From NCBI GenBank assembly GCA_029449235.1, contig JANATG010000012.1, positions 1,736,001 through 1,800,000 on the forward strand: 64,000 nucleotides of DNA, read 5' to 3'. The notes under the pieces were generated by a model, which saw only the letters and a list, made by a program, of their open reading frames with translations, did not search any database and was not told the origin of the DNA. Positions within the stretch are counted from its first letter, which is position 1, and each line of letters starts with the position of its first letter. Source of the stretch: Linnemannia schmuckeri (lineage: Eukaryota; Mortierellomycota; Mortierellomycetes; Mortierellales; Mortierellaceae). A program made the translations under genes and the position numbers. Below are positions 20,221 to 31,484 of this stretch, one piece after another.

Positions 20221-23200
20221 TTACGAAGAGCGAACGGTCTTAATGCCAGTTTCAAAGACTTCCAACCACTGCGACAGGTCATTCATCGTCAACTGGAGCT
20301 CATCTATCAAGTCTTCGTTCCTACGCAACGCATCCATTTGCAGCGGCCGGGGCTCGGGTGTGACGATCAGCATATGCATCGGCGATGCTTGCAGTTGTCT
20401 CTGCATCTGAAGCTGTTGCTGCTGTTGTTGTTGCTGCTGGGACTGCAGGTGGTGGTGATGGCGTTCTTGACTAACAAGATGCTGGCTAAGGTTCTGATGA
20501 CTGTTGCTCCCGGCCAGCGTGGTAGTCGAGCCATTGTGAGAGGCCAAATGTCCAAGTCCAGAAGCATTAAGTTGCAGGTTGTTGCTGTGGTTGCTATGAC
20601 CGGGATAATTGGCACCTTGATGGTACGATGTTCCTGTGAGGTTGATGACAGACTTAGCACCAGCAGGAGTAGCTGTAAGAGTCTCATTATAGGTCGAAGA
20701 CATGTTATGGTTGGCGCTAGAGTGGATATTGTTCCCGTTGACGTTTACGTTCCCGTTGGCAATGGCGATGTTGTTGTTGCTGCTATTGTGATGGTTATTG
20801 GTGATCTGAGCAAGAGTTGGAGGAGAAGGAACGGTAGAGGATGGCACAGAGGATGACAAGGAAGAGGTATTCTGAGCCGACATAGTGGGCGTATTTGAAG
20901 GTTGTTGGTGTGGTTGATGTTGCTGCTGTTGTTGGTGTTGTTGCAGTCCATGTGAGCCATTACTATTCCGTCCAGTAAGTTGGTTGCCTGGAAAAGCCCC
21001 AGAAACACTGCCAAAGGACGACGAGAGTGACGAGGATGAGGCCATAGAATGAAGAGTTGGGCGCAAAGGACTCGACGATAGAGCCGTGACATTCATTGAC
21101 GACGGGGCAATGAAGCGAGTGGTTGAAGGTGACGGTGGCAGTAACAATGGGTTGGTTGTATAATCATCTGAGCCCTAAAAAAAAGGTGCCAAAAATAACA
21201 AAGAAATAATGACCGTTAGTACTTGGATCATACACGTCTCGCATCATAGTAAACTGGTACCGAGTGCAGAACAAGCAACACCGCCCCCCCCCCCCCCCCC
21301 CCCCCCCCCCAACACTCTAATATTTTTCGCTCACTCACCTTCTTGGGAGGGATCATGATGACAGAAAGCCCATTCAAGTTGGTCATACTGATACTGCGAC
21401 GACGCGGCGAGCTAGCTCTCCTGTATCGACTAATATCCGCAGAACCCGGCTCATGAGTATACGAGTACTGTTGTTGCTGGTGTTGATGCTGCTGTTGCTG
21501 ATAGTGTTGCACCGGCTGTTGTTGACCTGGGGGAGCACCTGTCACTTGAGGAGGTCTGCTAGGCTGGAAAGCGCCCTTGGTCGTGTTCTCCTGTTCCTCT
21601 GCCCTCCGAAGCATACTAGCCGAACGAATCCTTCTTGCGAAATTCTCGCTCGAGCCAACAGTCCTCAGACCTGGCCTTGCCATCACAACTCCCGGATTAG
21701 ATCCCGATCCAGATCCAGGACCTGATGAGGTCACTCCAAAGCTTCCACTGATCGCCGCCGAGTTGGGCAACGAAGCTGATGAAACCGACGAAGCTGACGA
21801 CGAGGAGGAAGATGCGCCATGGTTAGGTCCAGAGTGGTGTGATCCTGAAGCTCCGTCGCCATTGACACTGGAAGCTGGAGAGGAACCATCCTTTTCGCTC
21901 GTGGTGATGCTGCCGCGGTGAACCCCATTCACGGAAGGCGTGTTGTTGTCGGGAAGAGCATTGATCATCCGCAGGTGAGCTGGCGAATGACCAAAGGGTG
22001 GCAACTTTTCCTCGCTAATGTTGATGGGTTGCATGCTCAGAGCCGCCAAATTGGAAGAAAGACCTCCGAACGAGGTGGCTAATGCTCCCGTAATACTGCT
22101 GTGGTTGTTTTCGGATCCATGGGAAATGTTCGTCGTAGGCCCAGAGTCAAGGCCATGAAATGTAGAGCTACGAACAGATGCCGCACTTGGTGGTCGGATT
22201 GGCAGACTGGGTCGCAAGTGAGAAAACCGTTCTGACTGAGAAAAGTCCAAACTCGCCTTTCGATGAGGGATCTGTGGTGGCAAGTTGTTCCTTGCATCGT
22301 GTGCCTGCCGAGTAGGGTGTGACTGTTGTTGCTGCGGTGCGTCCTGTTGTTGGTGCGACACTGAAGGTGAAGGCCTGCGTGGACCTGTCTGAGACGGGTT
22401 CAGCAAACTCAATCCCGCTCCTGGGGTGGACTCTATCATTCCGACTGGAGGGATGGCGGGTGACGAAGGAGTTGAACTAGGACGAACATTATGCGGCTGA
22501 ATTCCTTGAAGCTGATTAGGCAAAACAATCTCATGGCTGTGAACTCCCTTATTGCTCGAGTGCTGACTGCTGTCCGAGTCCTGGTGGCTCTGCCTCTGAT
22601 GCATGTCAGCCAAAAGCGACGACTGCGTCGGCACTGGTACTGCTCTTGGTGAGGTGAGAGCCGAGCTGCTGCCTGCTCCACGGGTCAACACGTGACGGTT
22701 GTGGAAGCCATGGTCCTGTCCGGGTGCCGAACCCATCAAGACAGGTGCCGAGGGTCTCCTGTCGAACCGGAAAGGCTTTGACATGTTGAATCCAAAAGGC
22801 ATCCTCGTAGATCCAGAATCCTGTTGGCGACTGTTGGCAGGGGTTGGGTATTGGTGTTGAGGAGGGTGAAATTGGTCAAACGACATGTTTGAGTCGCCGC
22901 CGGGCACAGGCGAGCGTGACGCCAGTCGCGCATTGGTAATCTCTTCCAAATTAGGGATAGTAAGCGTCATGGGAGCAGAGGCCAAATGAGGGCCTTGTGG
23001 AGACAGTAAAGAGTGAGATGTCGAGACGTCCTCCTCGCTTGCGCTCTTATGATTCATGAATAGTCGCAGCAGTGGGTGAGATTCGTGAGTGATTACTGCT
23101 GGCTGTGACTTTATAGGCAAGGCCTTTTTGGGATTCCTGGGAGACGTTGGGGGTGCTTTTGCTTTCACCGTGGGTGATGTTGCGCCAGGAGAGGGTATAG

Positions 23201-25975
23201 ATGTTGCATTGTCCTGGCTCTGATCTGATGATTTCCCGTTACGTCCTTGAATAACAACGCCGCTGTCCTGTGCTGAGATGGCTGGGCTTTTGGCCCCATT
23301 AGGGTGGTCGCTCTTGGAGTCGGGTTTGCTCAAACTCGAAGCCCTAGACGGTGTCATTGGTGGGAGGGTCTTGGCAGTCTACAACATGTTGGTAAATATA
23401 CATGTACAGTATGATCAACAGACTGCGCATTAAGATCTTTTGCGCTTCCGGTGACAAAAATAATTGCTGTTACGTCTTCTTACATCAAATCTCCATGCAT
23501 CTGGATCAACTTCCATGTCAAAGCCTTCCAGCTCCTGGTCAATGTCGATATCACTATAATGAAGTGAATATGTATCAGTAAACGCTCAAAGAGTTGCCGC
23601 TAGATTGGTATCCTCGCATTCAGATATTTACCTGCTTGTCTCCTCTTTGTTGAGAGCCGCCTCAATCTTGTGCTGCTCATACTTTGCAACCAAATCCTTC
23701 AACAGCGTCAAGGGACTTTTGCTCGTGCTTTTGATCCACTTTGTCTTCAGCAAATCCTCAGCCGACGGACGCTGCAATACATACGAAAGATATGAGATGG
23801 GGGGTTAGTACCAAAAAATCTGCAGGCTTTTCGTCGATCCGTGCATGGCTCTGACATGGAATCTTTTTTTTGTTGGGGTCTGTGGTGCATGCATACCTCA
23901 TTGGGCTCCTCGTGCAGACAGAGGGCGACAAATTCCTTCATTGCTGGTGACCAGTCGCCCTCTAATTGAGCCGGACGTGACTTTGGGATCAAGGTGACAG
24001 CTCTCATAGGATCCTGGTCAGCAAATGGCGGGTTTCCTGTTGCAATCTCATATATTGTGATTCCAAACGACCAGATATCCGCCTAAATAGCAAAATAGTA
24101 CCAAAAAGTTAGAATGGGAGTGGGATCGAAGGTCGACAAACGACTGGTTCGTTTTTGAGACGAACGATCTTGTGTAACAATGGTATGGTTGCGTCGTTCG
24201 TCCCGTGTAGGTCTGGACAACCTAAATGACCCTTTTTCTGCTCTCTACAATACCTTGAAGTCGTACGTCTGTCCTTCCCTGATCACCTCTGGTGCCATCC
24301 AGTACGGTGTCCCGACAAACGAGTTGCGCTTCAGAGAGTTCATTGTCACTTGGCCGGCTACTCCAAAGTCACAAAGTTGCACGCGCCCTTCGTCCGTGAG
24401 TAATATGTTGGCCGCTATTTGAACAGTGCAAAAAAAAAAAAAAAAAAGAAAAACGATGGGAACATCAAATTAGCAATAACAACGACAAAAAAAATGGGCA
24501 AGTTGCATAATCAAAGAAGCACACGAGGACAGCAATAATAAACAGCAAGAATGAACGAGGGCGGCAGACAGCTGTGGCGAGGTTGATCGCACAAGGACGC
24601 AATGTGTCATGAACCAGTAACGCCGTATTCATCCCTCTTCCTCTCTCTCTTCTTCTCTTTCACCCCCATCCTCTCTCTCTTCCTTGATGTCTATTTCTCT
24701 CTCTTGGCACGACTGTGCTATGTGTCTGTGAGTGCGATGTACCAATCAATTGTCTAGCCCTTTGCTGCCCCTGGAGCACAGTTATTCCCTGACATGGGAT
24801 AGAAGAGGTAGAGGAGGGAGGAGAGGGAAAGGGAGGAAGAGGGAAGAAGGGAGAGAGAAAGAGAAGCAAGGAAAACGGAGAAGGGGAAGGGAGAATAGGA
24901 TAGAAAAAGGAGGAAGGATGCACAACAATAGAGATGAGAGAGGATGGCCTTCATTATTTTTTTGTTACCTTTGATATCTCGGTGGATAATGCCATGCTTA
25001 TGAAGGTACCCCAGCGCTTGGAGGACCTCCCTCCCGATGACCGCTATGCACTTTTCGTCTATCCTCGTCAGGGCTTGAAGCTAGAACACGCACATACAGA
25101 CAAAGCGAAGGGAGAGAAAATAAGTAAACAAAACCACAAAGGAAGGAGAAGGGGCAATCGCAATATTAATATAATGAGATTGCAAGGAAAGGGACCATTG
25201 GCAAAGACAAGGACATTCCAAACAGATAACAACAGACAATAGGCAAGGCACGATAAAATTAGTTGACGAATGAACAAAACTAGCGTATGTGTGTGTGTAT
25301 GAAAGTGTGTTTCGACTCGATACTCATACGTACGCAACAGCCCTTGTCCTCTTGGTCAGACCTAGATTCTGTTGTAATCCCTCAGCTTTCTTTCTTTCTA
25401 ACTTACCAAAGATCGAATGCTCCCTCCTGCGGCATAATCCATGACGATCCACAGCTTGGTCCCATTCAGGAAACTGCCATGGTACCGAGTGATGTTTTGC
25501 GAATCGCAGTTCTTGAGCTGTGATAACGTCGCGATTTCCCGCTGAATATCAGAGACATCTTCTTCTTCTGTGTCGAGGTTCAGCACCTTGATAGCGACCA
25601 CTTGTCCTGTCGCATTCTCAACACTAGTTGTTCATTCGTTGTTTTTATGAACAAGAAAGGAAGAGTCAGTGATTACCGTATGAAACACGAACAAAATGAA
25701 CAGAAGAAAAGACATGGTTGGTTGAAGAGGTGTCGATACAAGAGGGTCTTTCCAGAACATCATTTGCAATACTATACTTCTTTTTTTTCCGCCTCTTCCA
25801 TCTTCAGGGAGCGAGAGGAGGAGGGAGAGGGTGAGTAGTAGTAAGCAGGGTTGTCGTTGTGTGAACATTACCCTTTGTAGACCGCTCCATAGGCACCTCG
25901 CCCTACGAGCTCCTGCCTCGTGAAGAGTTGGCTGGCAAAGATGGTGTCGCCAGTGACGATTCTTCTGCTCGACAT
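20221..25975 (-). CDS. GCK/STE20-family Ser/Thr protein kinase, NAK1/KIC1-like
   Basis: Nine exons on the minus strand: 25975-25872, 25623-25407, 25080-24969, 24414-24254, 24082-23897, 23771-23632, 23553-23484, 23378-21339, 21174-20221; 1327 residues. The N-terminal kinase domain (about 20-280) is complete: glycine loop GRGAYG at 25-30, Lys47 in VVAIKVLN, HRDIKAANILL with catalytic Asp142, DFG at 160-162, GTPYWMAPE at 179-187. The sequence (AGGSIRSL, HKHGIIHRDIK, GQVTMNSLKRNSFVG) fits the MST3/4-SOK1/NAK1 branch of germinal-centre kinases. In fungi these kinases act in the RAM/MOR network for polarised growth and cell separation. The last 1000 residues are Ser/Pro/Gln/His-rich and disordered, mostly in one 680-codon exon, ending in a short helical block (IDELQLTMNDLSQWLEVFET) like the C-terminal tail of Nak1-type kinases. 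The pathway role is inferred by family. Confidence 0.88.
21284..21310. repeat. 27-base poly-C tract inside a kinase intron
   Basis: An uninterrupted run of 27 C on the plus strand, so poly-G in the pre-mRNA, inside the last intron (21338-21175) of the minus-strand kinase. The run could fold as a G-quadruplex in RNA. Its exact length is likely to be unreliable in sequencing. Confidence 0.9.
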
Positions 25976-27071
25976 TGGGCTCGCCTCAATTCGAATGCGC
26001 TTTTTCTGGCTGTTCTTATTTTGAATTGACCGTGTGTGTGTTGTATATGTTGAGAGAATGCAAGGCGAGTTGTTGTGTGTGGGGTTGTTCAAGGGTCCAA
26101 AGAACAAGAGCGTCAAATGTGATGATGTACAAGTGTGGAATGCAGTGAAATGTGTGAGTTATTGGAAGGACCTGTTGTGTGCTGTTGCTGATGCGTGTAA
26201 GGGTGATGCGCGTGTTGAAATGGGTGGCGAAGGAGAGTGAGAGAGGGTACAGACAGGGATGTCTGGTTAGAGGACAAGAAGAAAAGAAGAAAAAGAAGAA
26301 AACGATGAAACGAAAGTTCAGAGGAGGAGGAGGAGAGGAGGAGGAGGTGGTGGAGGGAGAGAGAGGGGGGAAAACTGTCGCTGAAAAGTGGAAAAAAAGA
26401 GGGGTCCCGCACGTGACCATAGGCTTGTCTTCGCCTTACTGTCTTTTCTTTTTCTTGTTAACTTCCTTACTATTTCCTTCTATCACTTCAACGCTCCTTT
26501 TCCCTTGATAACACTCTCAAGCATTAGCAGCACGCTCAACGTTGTCTATGAGAAAGAGAAATAATTGGGTAAAAAGGCACTCTCTTTAGCTTTTCTTTAT
26601 TTTTCTTTTGCTCGGTTGGTCGCTCAGAAAGAAATACATAGCAACAAAAAGGAAAACTTCCATCCCATCACAAAATTGAGCGCTCATTCTTATTTTCTTT
26701 TTTTATTATTGTGTCCAGAACAGCGTCCAAGCGTCATTTTGCTACCCGTTGAGGACGTCTCCCAATGGAACACTATCATGTCAGGAGTAAGGAAAGGGAG
26801 GGGAGGAAGGAGATTGTCAAAGAAAATAGAAAAAAGAAAAAGAAAAAGAAAAAAGCTGGAAAAAAAAGAAAAAAAAAAAGAAAGAAAAAAAAGGGTCAGA
26901 AAAAAAGAAAAAAGAAATGAAATTAAAAAAAAAAAAAAATGGTGGATGGTTCTTTGGCACTTGGTGTTGGTTACGAATGTTTTGCGAGTCGTTGTTGTAT
27001 GAGTGTTTCTGTTGTTACATATGTGACGCAAAGGTGGGGAGAGGCAAAGAGAGACGAAGCCCGGCAATCCA
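25976..27071. other. Promoter side of the kinase and 3' side of cyclin K
   Basis: 1.1 kb between two minus-strand genes. A long purine-rich plus-strand tract (26270-26400) and an A/G-rich tract (26815-26940) are probably the CT-rich leader of the kinase and its flank. A CACGTG is at 26410-26415. Reading frames here are low-complexity Lys/Arg or Phe/Ser strings and are not supported as genes. Confidence 0.4.
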
Positions 27072-28811
27072 TCAAGGCGCCATGGATCGGTCTCCATTGG
27101 TGGGTCGATCAGGATCCATGCCGTACACAGGAGTTGCCAGCTTGGCCGGGCTGTTGAGATAGCCGCCGTACGAGGGCGTTCCGTTCTCCTGGTACTCACT
27201 TCCAGGCTTCGAGCCAGGTGGCATCTAATAATAAGATAACACACGAAAGTACAATCATTAGTACAAAAATAAGCGTTTGATTTTTAATTGTCCTGGTACA
27301 ACAATCAATTGATGACCGTGGTATACCTTATCCAGTGATCGACCATTTCTGTTGGAGGTCATCAAGTATGAATCCATGATTTCACCAGCCGCCTCTGTAA
27401 GCAAGTAAGAAGAGAAAAGAATACGTGGAACGATTTAATACTTTGCCCAAGAGGTGGTTCGCTCTGAGTATCGACCATTGAAAGTCTTTCAACACTGCAG
27501 ACGTACCATGGATTTCACGCTCGTGGGGCTCATAACTCTCCCGCCAAAACTCGCCAAAGGAATCCGACAGGTTCTCATCCAAATATTTTCCTGCAACATA
27601 TAAAGCGGCCAATGCAACGATCTTGGGTGACTTGGTCAAGCACAGCGTCGTCCTCAAACTACATAGAGCATAATGTGGTAAAGAGTTATTGTTAGAACAA
27701 CAGCAACCACAAATAACAGCAAAGCGGATTAAAACATCACGCAAAGATGATTAACTAACCTGTCGTTGACGAACGCCCACGCAACCTGCTTCAACTTTCG
27801 GCCACCTAAAATATTGAAGGGTGCAAATTCCCATACGATGAACAAGCGTTCTTAAAAGAACTTAAACAGAGCCTCGCCCATCAGCCCGTGCAATAAATGC
27901 GAGGAGAAGGATGGGATTCCTTACGTTGAGAGTCCTTCTGATAATGGTTGAAAAGAATTAACAGAAAATGGTAGGGGTGCTCCACGCTCAGATCAAAGCA
28001 CAAGGTCTCCAGTAAAAGCTCCTCAGTATAAATGATCGTGTCCTTCCAGACACGGAACTCCTGTAATATTCAAATTGTAATTAATTGTTAGATAATAGGT
28101 CAAACAGAACAAAGAATATCACTGACAATAAAGGCTTAATGGATGGTAGTAATTGCCTTGGACGAGTCATCGATGGGTGTATCCTTTTTGGCAGCCTTTT
28201 GCGCACAGGCAATCACAATGTCCTTGAACTTGCGCGTACTCTCCTCTGTCTTACTGGCAAGGTAGATGCATGTCGCAGCGACATCCTGTTTATGATCAAA
28301 ATTAAAAATGGCAAACAATGGTTAGTCAGTCTCATTCTTATTATTGTTCGTCAAATGCTTGATAGTGGTCCATGCACACCATTGGCATTATTAGACAATG
28401 CCGTAGAAAGTGGAGGGGGTGATACTAAAGCAAAGTACTCTCAAGTGTTACTTGCATAGTATTTGTAGTCCTTGAAGGATCGGCGCATATAGAACCGCTG
28501 GAAGAAGAGGGCGGCGGTCGCCATGGTCAACTGTGGCCTAAAGAATAGCAAGGTGGTGAGCCATAACCTGTTGTTAGTGCACGGTTCAAACTGCGTTTGG
28601 GCCAGAATGTCATGAGGCAAGCAAACAAAAAGGCGGGTAATTTTGAGCGTTTTACTTACAGCTTCAGGTGCATGCCGACCATCATAATGAACGCGATGCC
28701 CTTGTGTCGGCTCTCCTTCTCGACTGGGAACGACAGGCCACTGATTTGACTGGGAGTCCCATAAAACTCCTCTTTCTGGTAGTACCACTGGCTGTCTGCT
28801 GTTGAGGTCAT
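27072..28811 (-). CDS. Cyclin K/Pch1-like transcriptional cyclin
   Basis: Eight exons on the minus strand: 28811-28660, 28537-28456, 28285-28157, 28060-27925, 27805-27760, 27658-27507, 27394-27327, 27224-27072; 305 residues. The protein begins MTSTADSQWYYQKEEFYGTP, matching the W-Y...K-E/D-L...TPS start of cyclin K/T/L. It has both cyclin folds: ALFFQRFYMRRSFKDYKYY, DVAATCIYLASKTEES, FDLSVEHPYHFLL, KQVAWAFVNDS and ALAALYVAGKYLDE. Cyclins of this type activate CDK9/CDK12/CDK13-like kinases that phosphorylate the RNA polymerase II C-terminal repeats. Two of its introns (after exons 2 and 3) only keep frame if GC donors are used (TAT|GCAAGT and AAG|GCAATT); the resulting junctions restore the family sequence exactly. 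The upstream frame has a stop before ATG 28811, which fixes the start. Cyclin T/L are alternatives, but the helix spacing favours K. Confidence 0.87.
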
Positions 28812-29117
28812 CGTGGACAAGGTGCTGCTGATTGCTGTACTGTAGGTTGTGTTGTTGTCCTGGTTGCTCCAGATGCTTTGTCGATTGATTACCCTGGGGT
28901 GAAGTTGTTATCGACTTGATCCTTGATCTTGCTTGGATGCTGAGGGTGCGAGGGCGGAAGGGTGGAAGGGATGGCGAAAGTAAGAGAGGTGTTTGAGTAG
29001 CGTATATGTGAAAAAGGAGGCACACAGTGCGGTGAGTGTGGACCGCAAACCACGACAGCCAAATGGAAACATTAGTCACGTGGCCAGTTTTTTTTCTCCA
29101 TACCAACTAGTGGCATT
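28812..29117. other. Promoter and leader of cyclin K
   Basis: 306 bp between the stop of the rhodanese gene and the cyclin K start, both on the minus strand. Includes a CACGTG at 29077-29082, about 265 bp before the cyclin ATG. No ORF supported. Confidence 0.35.
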
Positions 29118-30788
29118 TTATTCTTCACCAAGTTGTATCCGTCTAGCACGTTCACATTGGCAGATCCCGCGCTTGACACGCGGTCCTTCTATGGGCCCGC
29201 CTTCAGAGGCAACTACATACTCCCGCACCTTCTCGCCCATCTCAACACACTCATTGCAACAGCACATCCCACTCCTGCTCGACACAACGACGTCCACTGG
29301 CGAGCACTTTGTACAGGCAATAATAAGTCGATGACACCCAAACCCATCACATTTGACATATCGCGCACATGGAATTGCACACCCTTCACACGACGATATC
29401 AGCTGGGTCGAGGTGCTTGCATCGTTGGTGTCTGTAGCGACCGCAGAGGCATTCCTTTCGTCTTCCAGACCTAGAGACTGTCGGGCGTCAAAGATATAGT
29501 TTTTACCAAGCCAGAGCGACTCCTGTTGGGGATTTTCCTTATTCGTCCGCTCTTGCTTGATCCATTCTAGGTAGTTGTGAATCCCGCCTTCAAGCATCAA
29601 TACCTTCACATCCTGACCCGATGGCCTGTCCCCATTTCCTGATCCTAACGACTGCCGCATATAGGACGTTGCTTTTTCACTAAGTCGAGGACAGAGTTGA
29701 AGTAAAACGGTACCGCGTGGTCAGACAAGAAGCCATAACACAACAGGGACATACTCCCTAGCCACGAGTTACAACGACTCTCGATTAAGTACATATACTT
29801 ACCAGCGAATTCCCCCGGTACAATAGGAGAGGATAGTCTTCCCTGCAAGCAACTCCCTGTTCCGATCAACATAATCCCTGAACGACGAAAACTTTCGAAT
29901 CGGCGGCGTAATGGCACCCGGGAAATGACCAATCGACGACTCGTAATAGTTCCTGACATCCAACACTACATAATCATCCCTCCCCTCTGACTCTTTAAGT
30001 TTTTCGTGGAACTCTTTGGGCGGCAGTTTGCCTTCCTTGTTCTTGGGGTCGTGGTAGACACTCAATTCGGGCGCTCCCAGCGGACAAATCTCTTCGACGA
30101 GTTTTATCGACGCCTCCTCACCAAAGACGTGGCGACAGCCCTCTGTTGGTTTGAAAAAGTCAAATCGCCTCTTTTTTAGGGTGGGATTGATGTCGTTGTC
30201 GCCGCTGTGCTGAGAGGTCGTTGTTGCTAGGCATGAGAGGTTCAGGGACTTGAATTCCGGAAGGGCGGTGAGGCGGTCAATGTATTCTGTAATGGAGGCC
30301 GAAAGTCCTGAAATGGTCGCATTTATTCCCTCAGTTGCCAGCTTGACTTTTCCGTAGAGTTCCAGATCCATGAACCAAGCTTTATGAAGCCGGGCAAGTG
30401 CCAGCGGATCGGTGATTGGCAAGTAAGCATAGAACAGGATGACGGTGCCTAATGCAGGATCACACTGGCAGGTCAGATTGATAGGGTCGCTCCCGTACTT
30501 TTCGGCTCGACGAGACTTAAACTCTACATCATTGCCCTGGCTATGGCCTTGGCCCTGATGATATTGTGTTGTAGAAGTCGAAGCCTTGAGCTGTAACATG
30601 TCGGCAAGATGGACGCTGGTCTGTGCCTGAACAATGTCGCTGTGGGCTGCTGCGATATGTCGGAACATTGCGGGGGCCTTGTCGCAGGTGAGGTCACAGC
30701 AAGACCAGTTTCCATCTCCTGTTTGTCGCTGACGGAGGAGTTCGTTCTGCGCCCTGTTCTTTGCAGTCTTGAGCTGAGGATCCGTCAT
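29118..30788 (-). CDS. Rhodanese-domain protein, TrhO/TSTD2-like (tRNA uridine-34 hydroxylase family)
   Basis: Two exons, 30788-29803 and 29679-29118 (minus), encode 515 residues. The N-terminus holds a C2H2-like finger (about 30-50: CCDLTCDKAPAMFRHIAAAH). Then comes the TrhO/UPF0176 N-terminal ferredoxin-like domain (VILFYAYLPITDP, LYGKVKLATEGINATISG), and the rhodanese domain with VLDVRNYYESSIGHFPGAI and the active-site loop SYCTGGIRCEKAT (catalytic Cys323, second Cys329 created by the splice). The C-terminus is Cys-rich (SCEGCAIPCARYVKCDGFGC, CTKCSP, CCCNECVEMGE), as in eukaryotic TSTD2. Bacterial TrhO hydroxylates uridine 34 of tRNAs. The fungal substrate is inferred. The intron splits the Cys329 codon, and the unspliced frame would end in the loop. 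Confidence 0.85.
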
Positions 30789-31484
30789 GACCTGTCTTCG
30801 TTCGTCGTTGGATTGAATGGAGAGTGTGCGAGTGGAACAAGGTTGCAAGAACAAGTAAAAGGTGTTGACTGCTAAGCCACTTAGCACTCTTTGTTCAGGG
30901 TTTTGCAATTTTGCCGCCCTTATGTTTTCTCTCTCCCTCGACCGACGAAACACACTCAGAAAGAAGAAAGAACGCGACTGACTGACAGGACATCCACACC
31001 TCACACTTGTCCATGCCCACAGGGTATACATTCGACCCTTCTTTTCATTCCTCTTAATCACTCCTTCCTCTCTTTCCCTCCTTGCTCTCCCCCCTCACGT
31101 CAACACTCTTCCTACACAGCCTGGTCATCAGCAACACACACCGACATCCTCATCGGCACCTGCTAGACCTAGTCACAGGCTTTGTCCAAGGACAGTCAGG
31201 ACACAACCACCTAGAACTCGCGTATCAGCTCCTATCCAGGTAAGGTCACTATTCGACTTCGCCCAAACATCGTCTCGCTCTAAGATCTATATCCTTCGCA
31301 TCTTCAATTGTTCCCTGGTATCAGTACGATATATCAGCTCTACTTTCGGGCACACCATCACTGATGTTTCACAACTGCCCAGTTGGCCTTTATACTCACC
31401 CTTCCACAGTTTTTAATTTTTAAACAATTTAGAGCAATCAGCCGATCCAAGCGTTCTGTTTCTCGCGCCTTTTTCTAGTCCATC
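30789..31484. other. Divergent promoter between the rhodanese gene and ATAD2
   Basis: About 700 bp between head-to-head genes. CT-rich around 31060-31160, with an unused ORF-like CA-rich stretch. A possible leader intron starts at GTAAGG near 31240. No independent gene seen. Confidence 0.4.

Noticed and set aside
26690..27000. Lys/Arg-rich or Phe-rich frames in the kinase-cyclin gap
   Set aside because: They come from A/G homopolymer-like sequence with no start context or homology.
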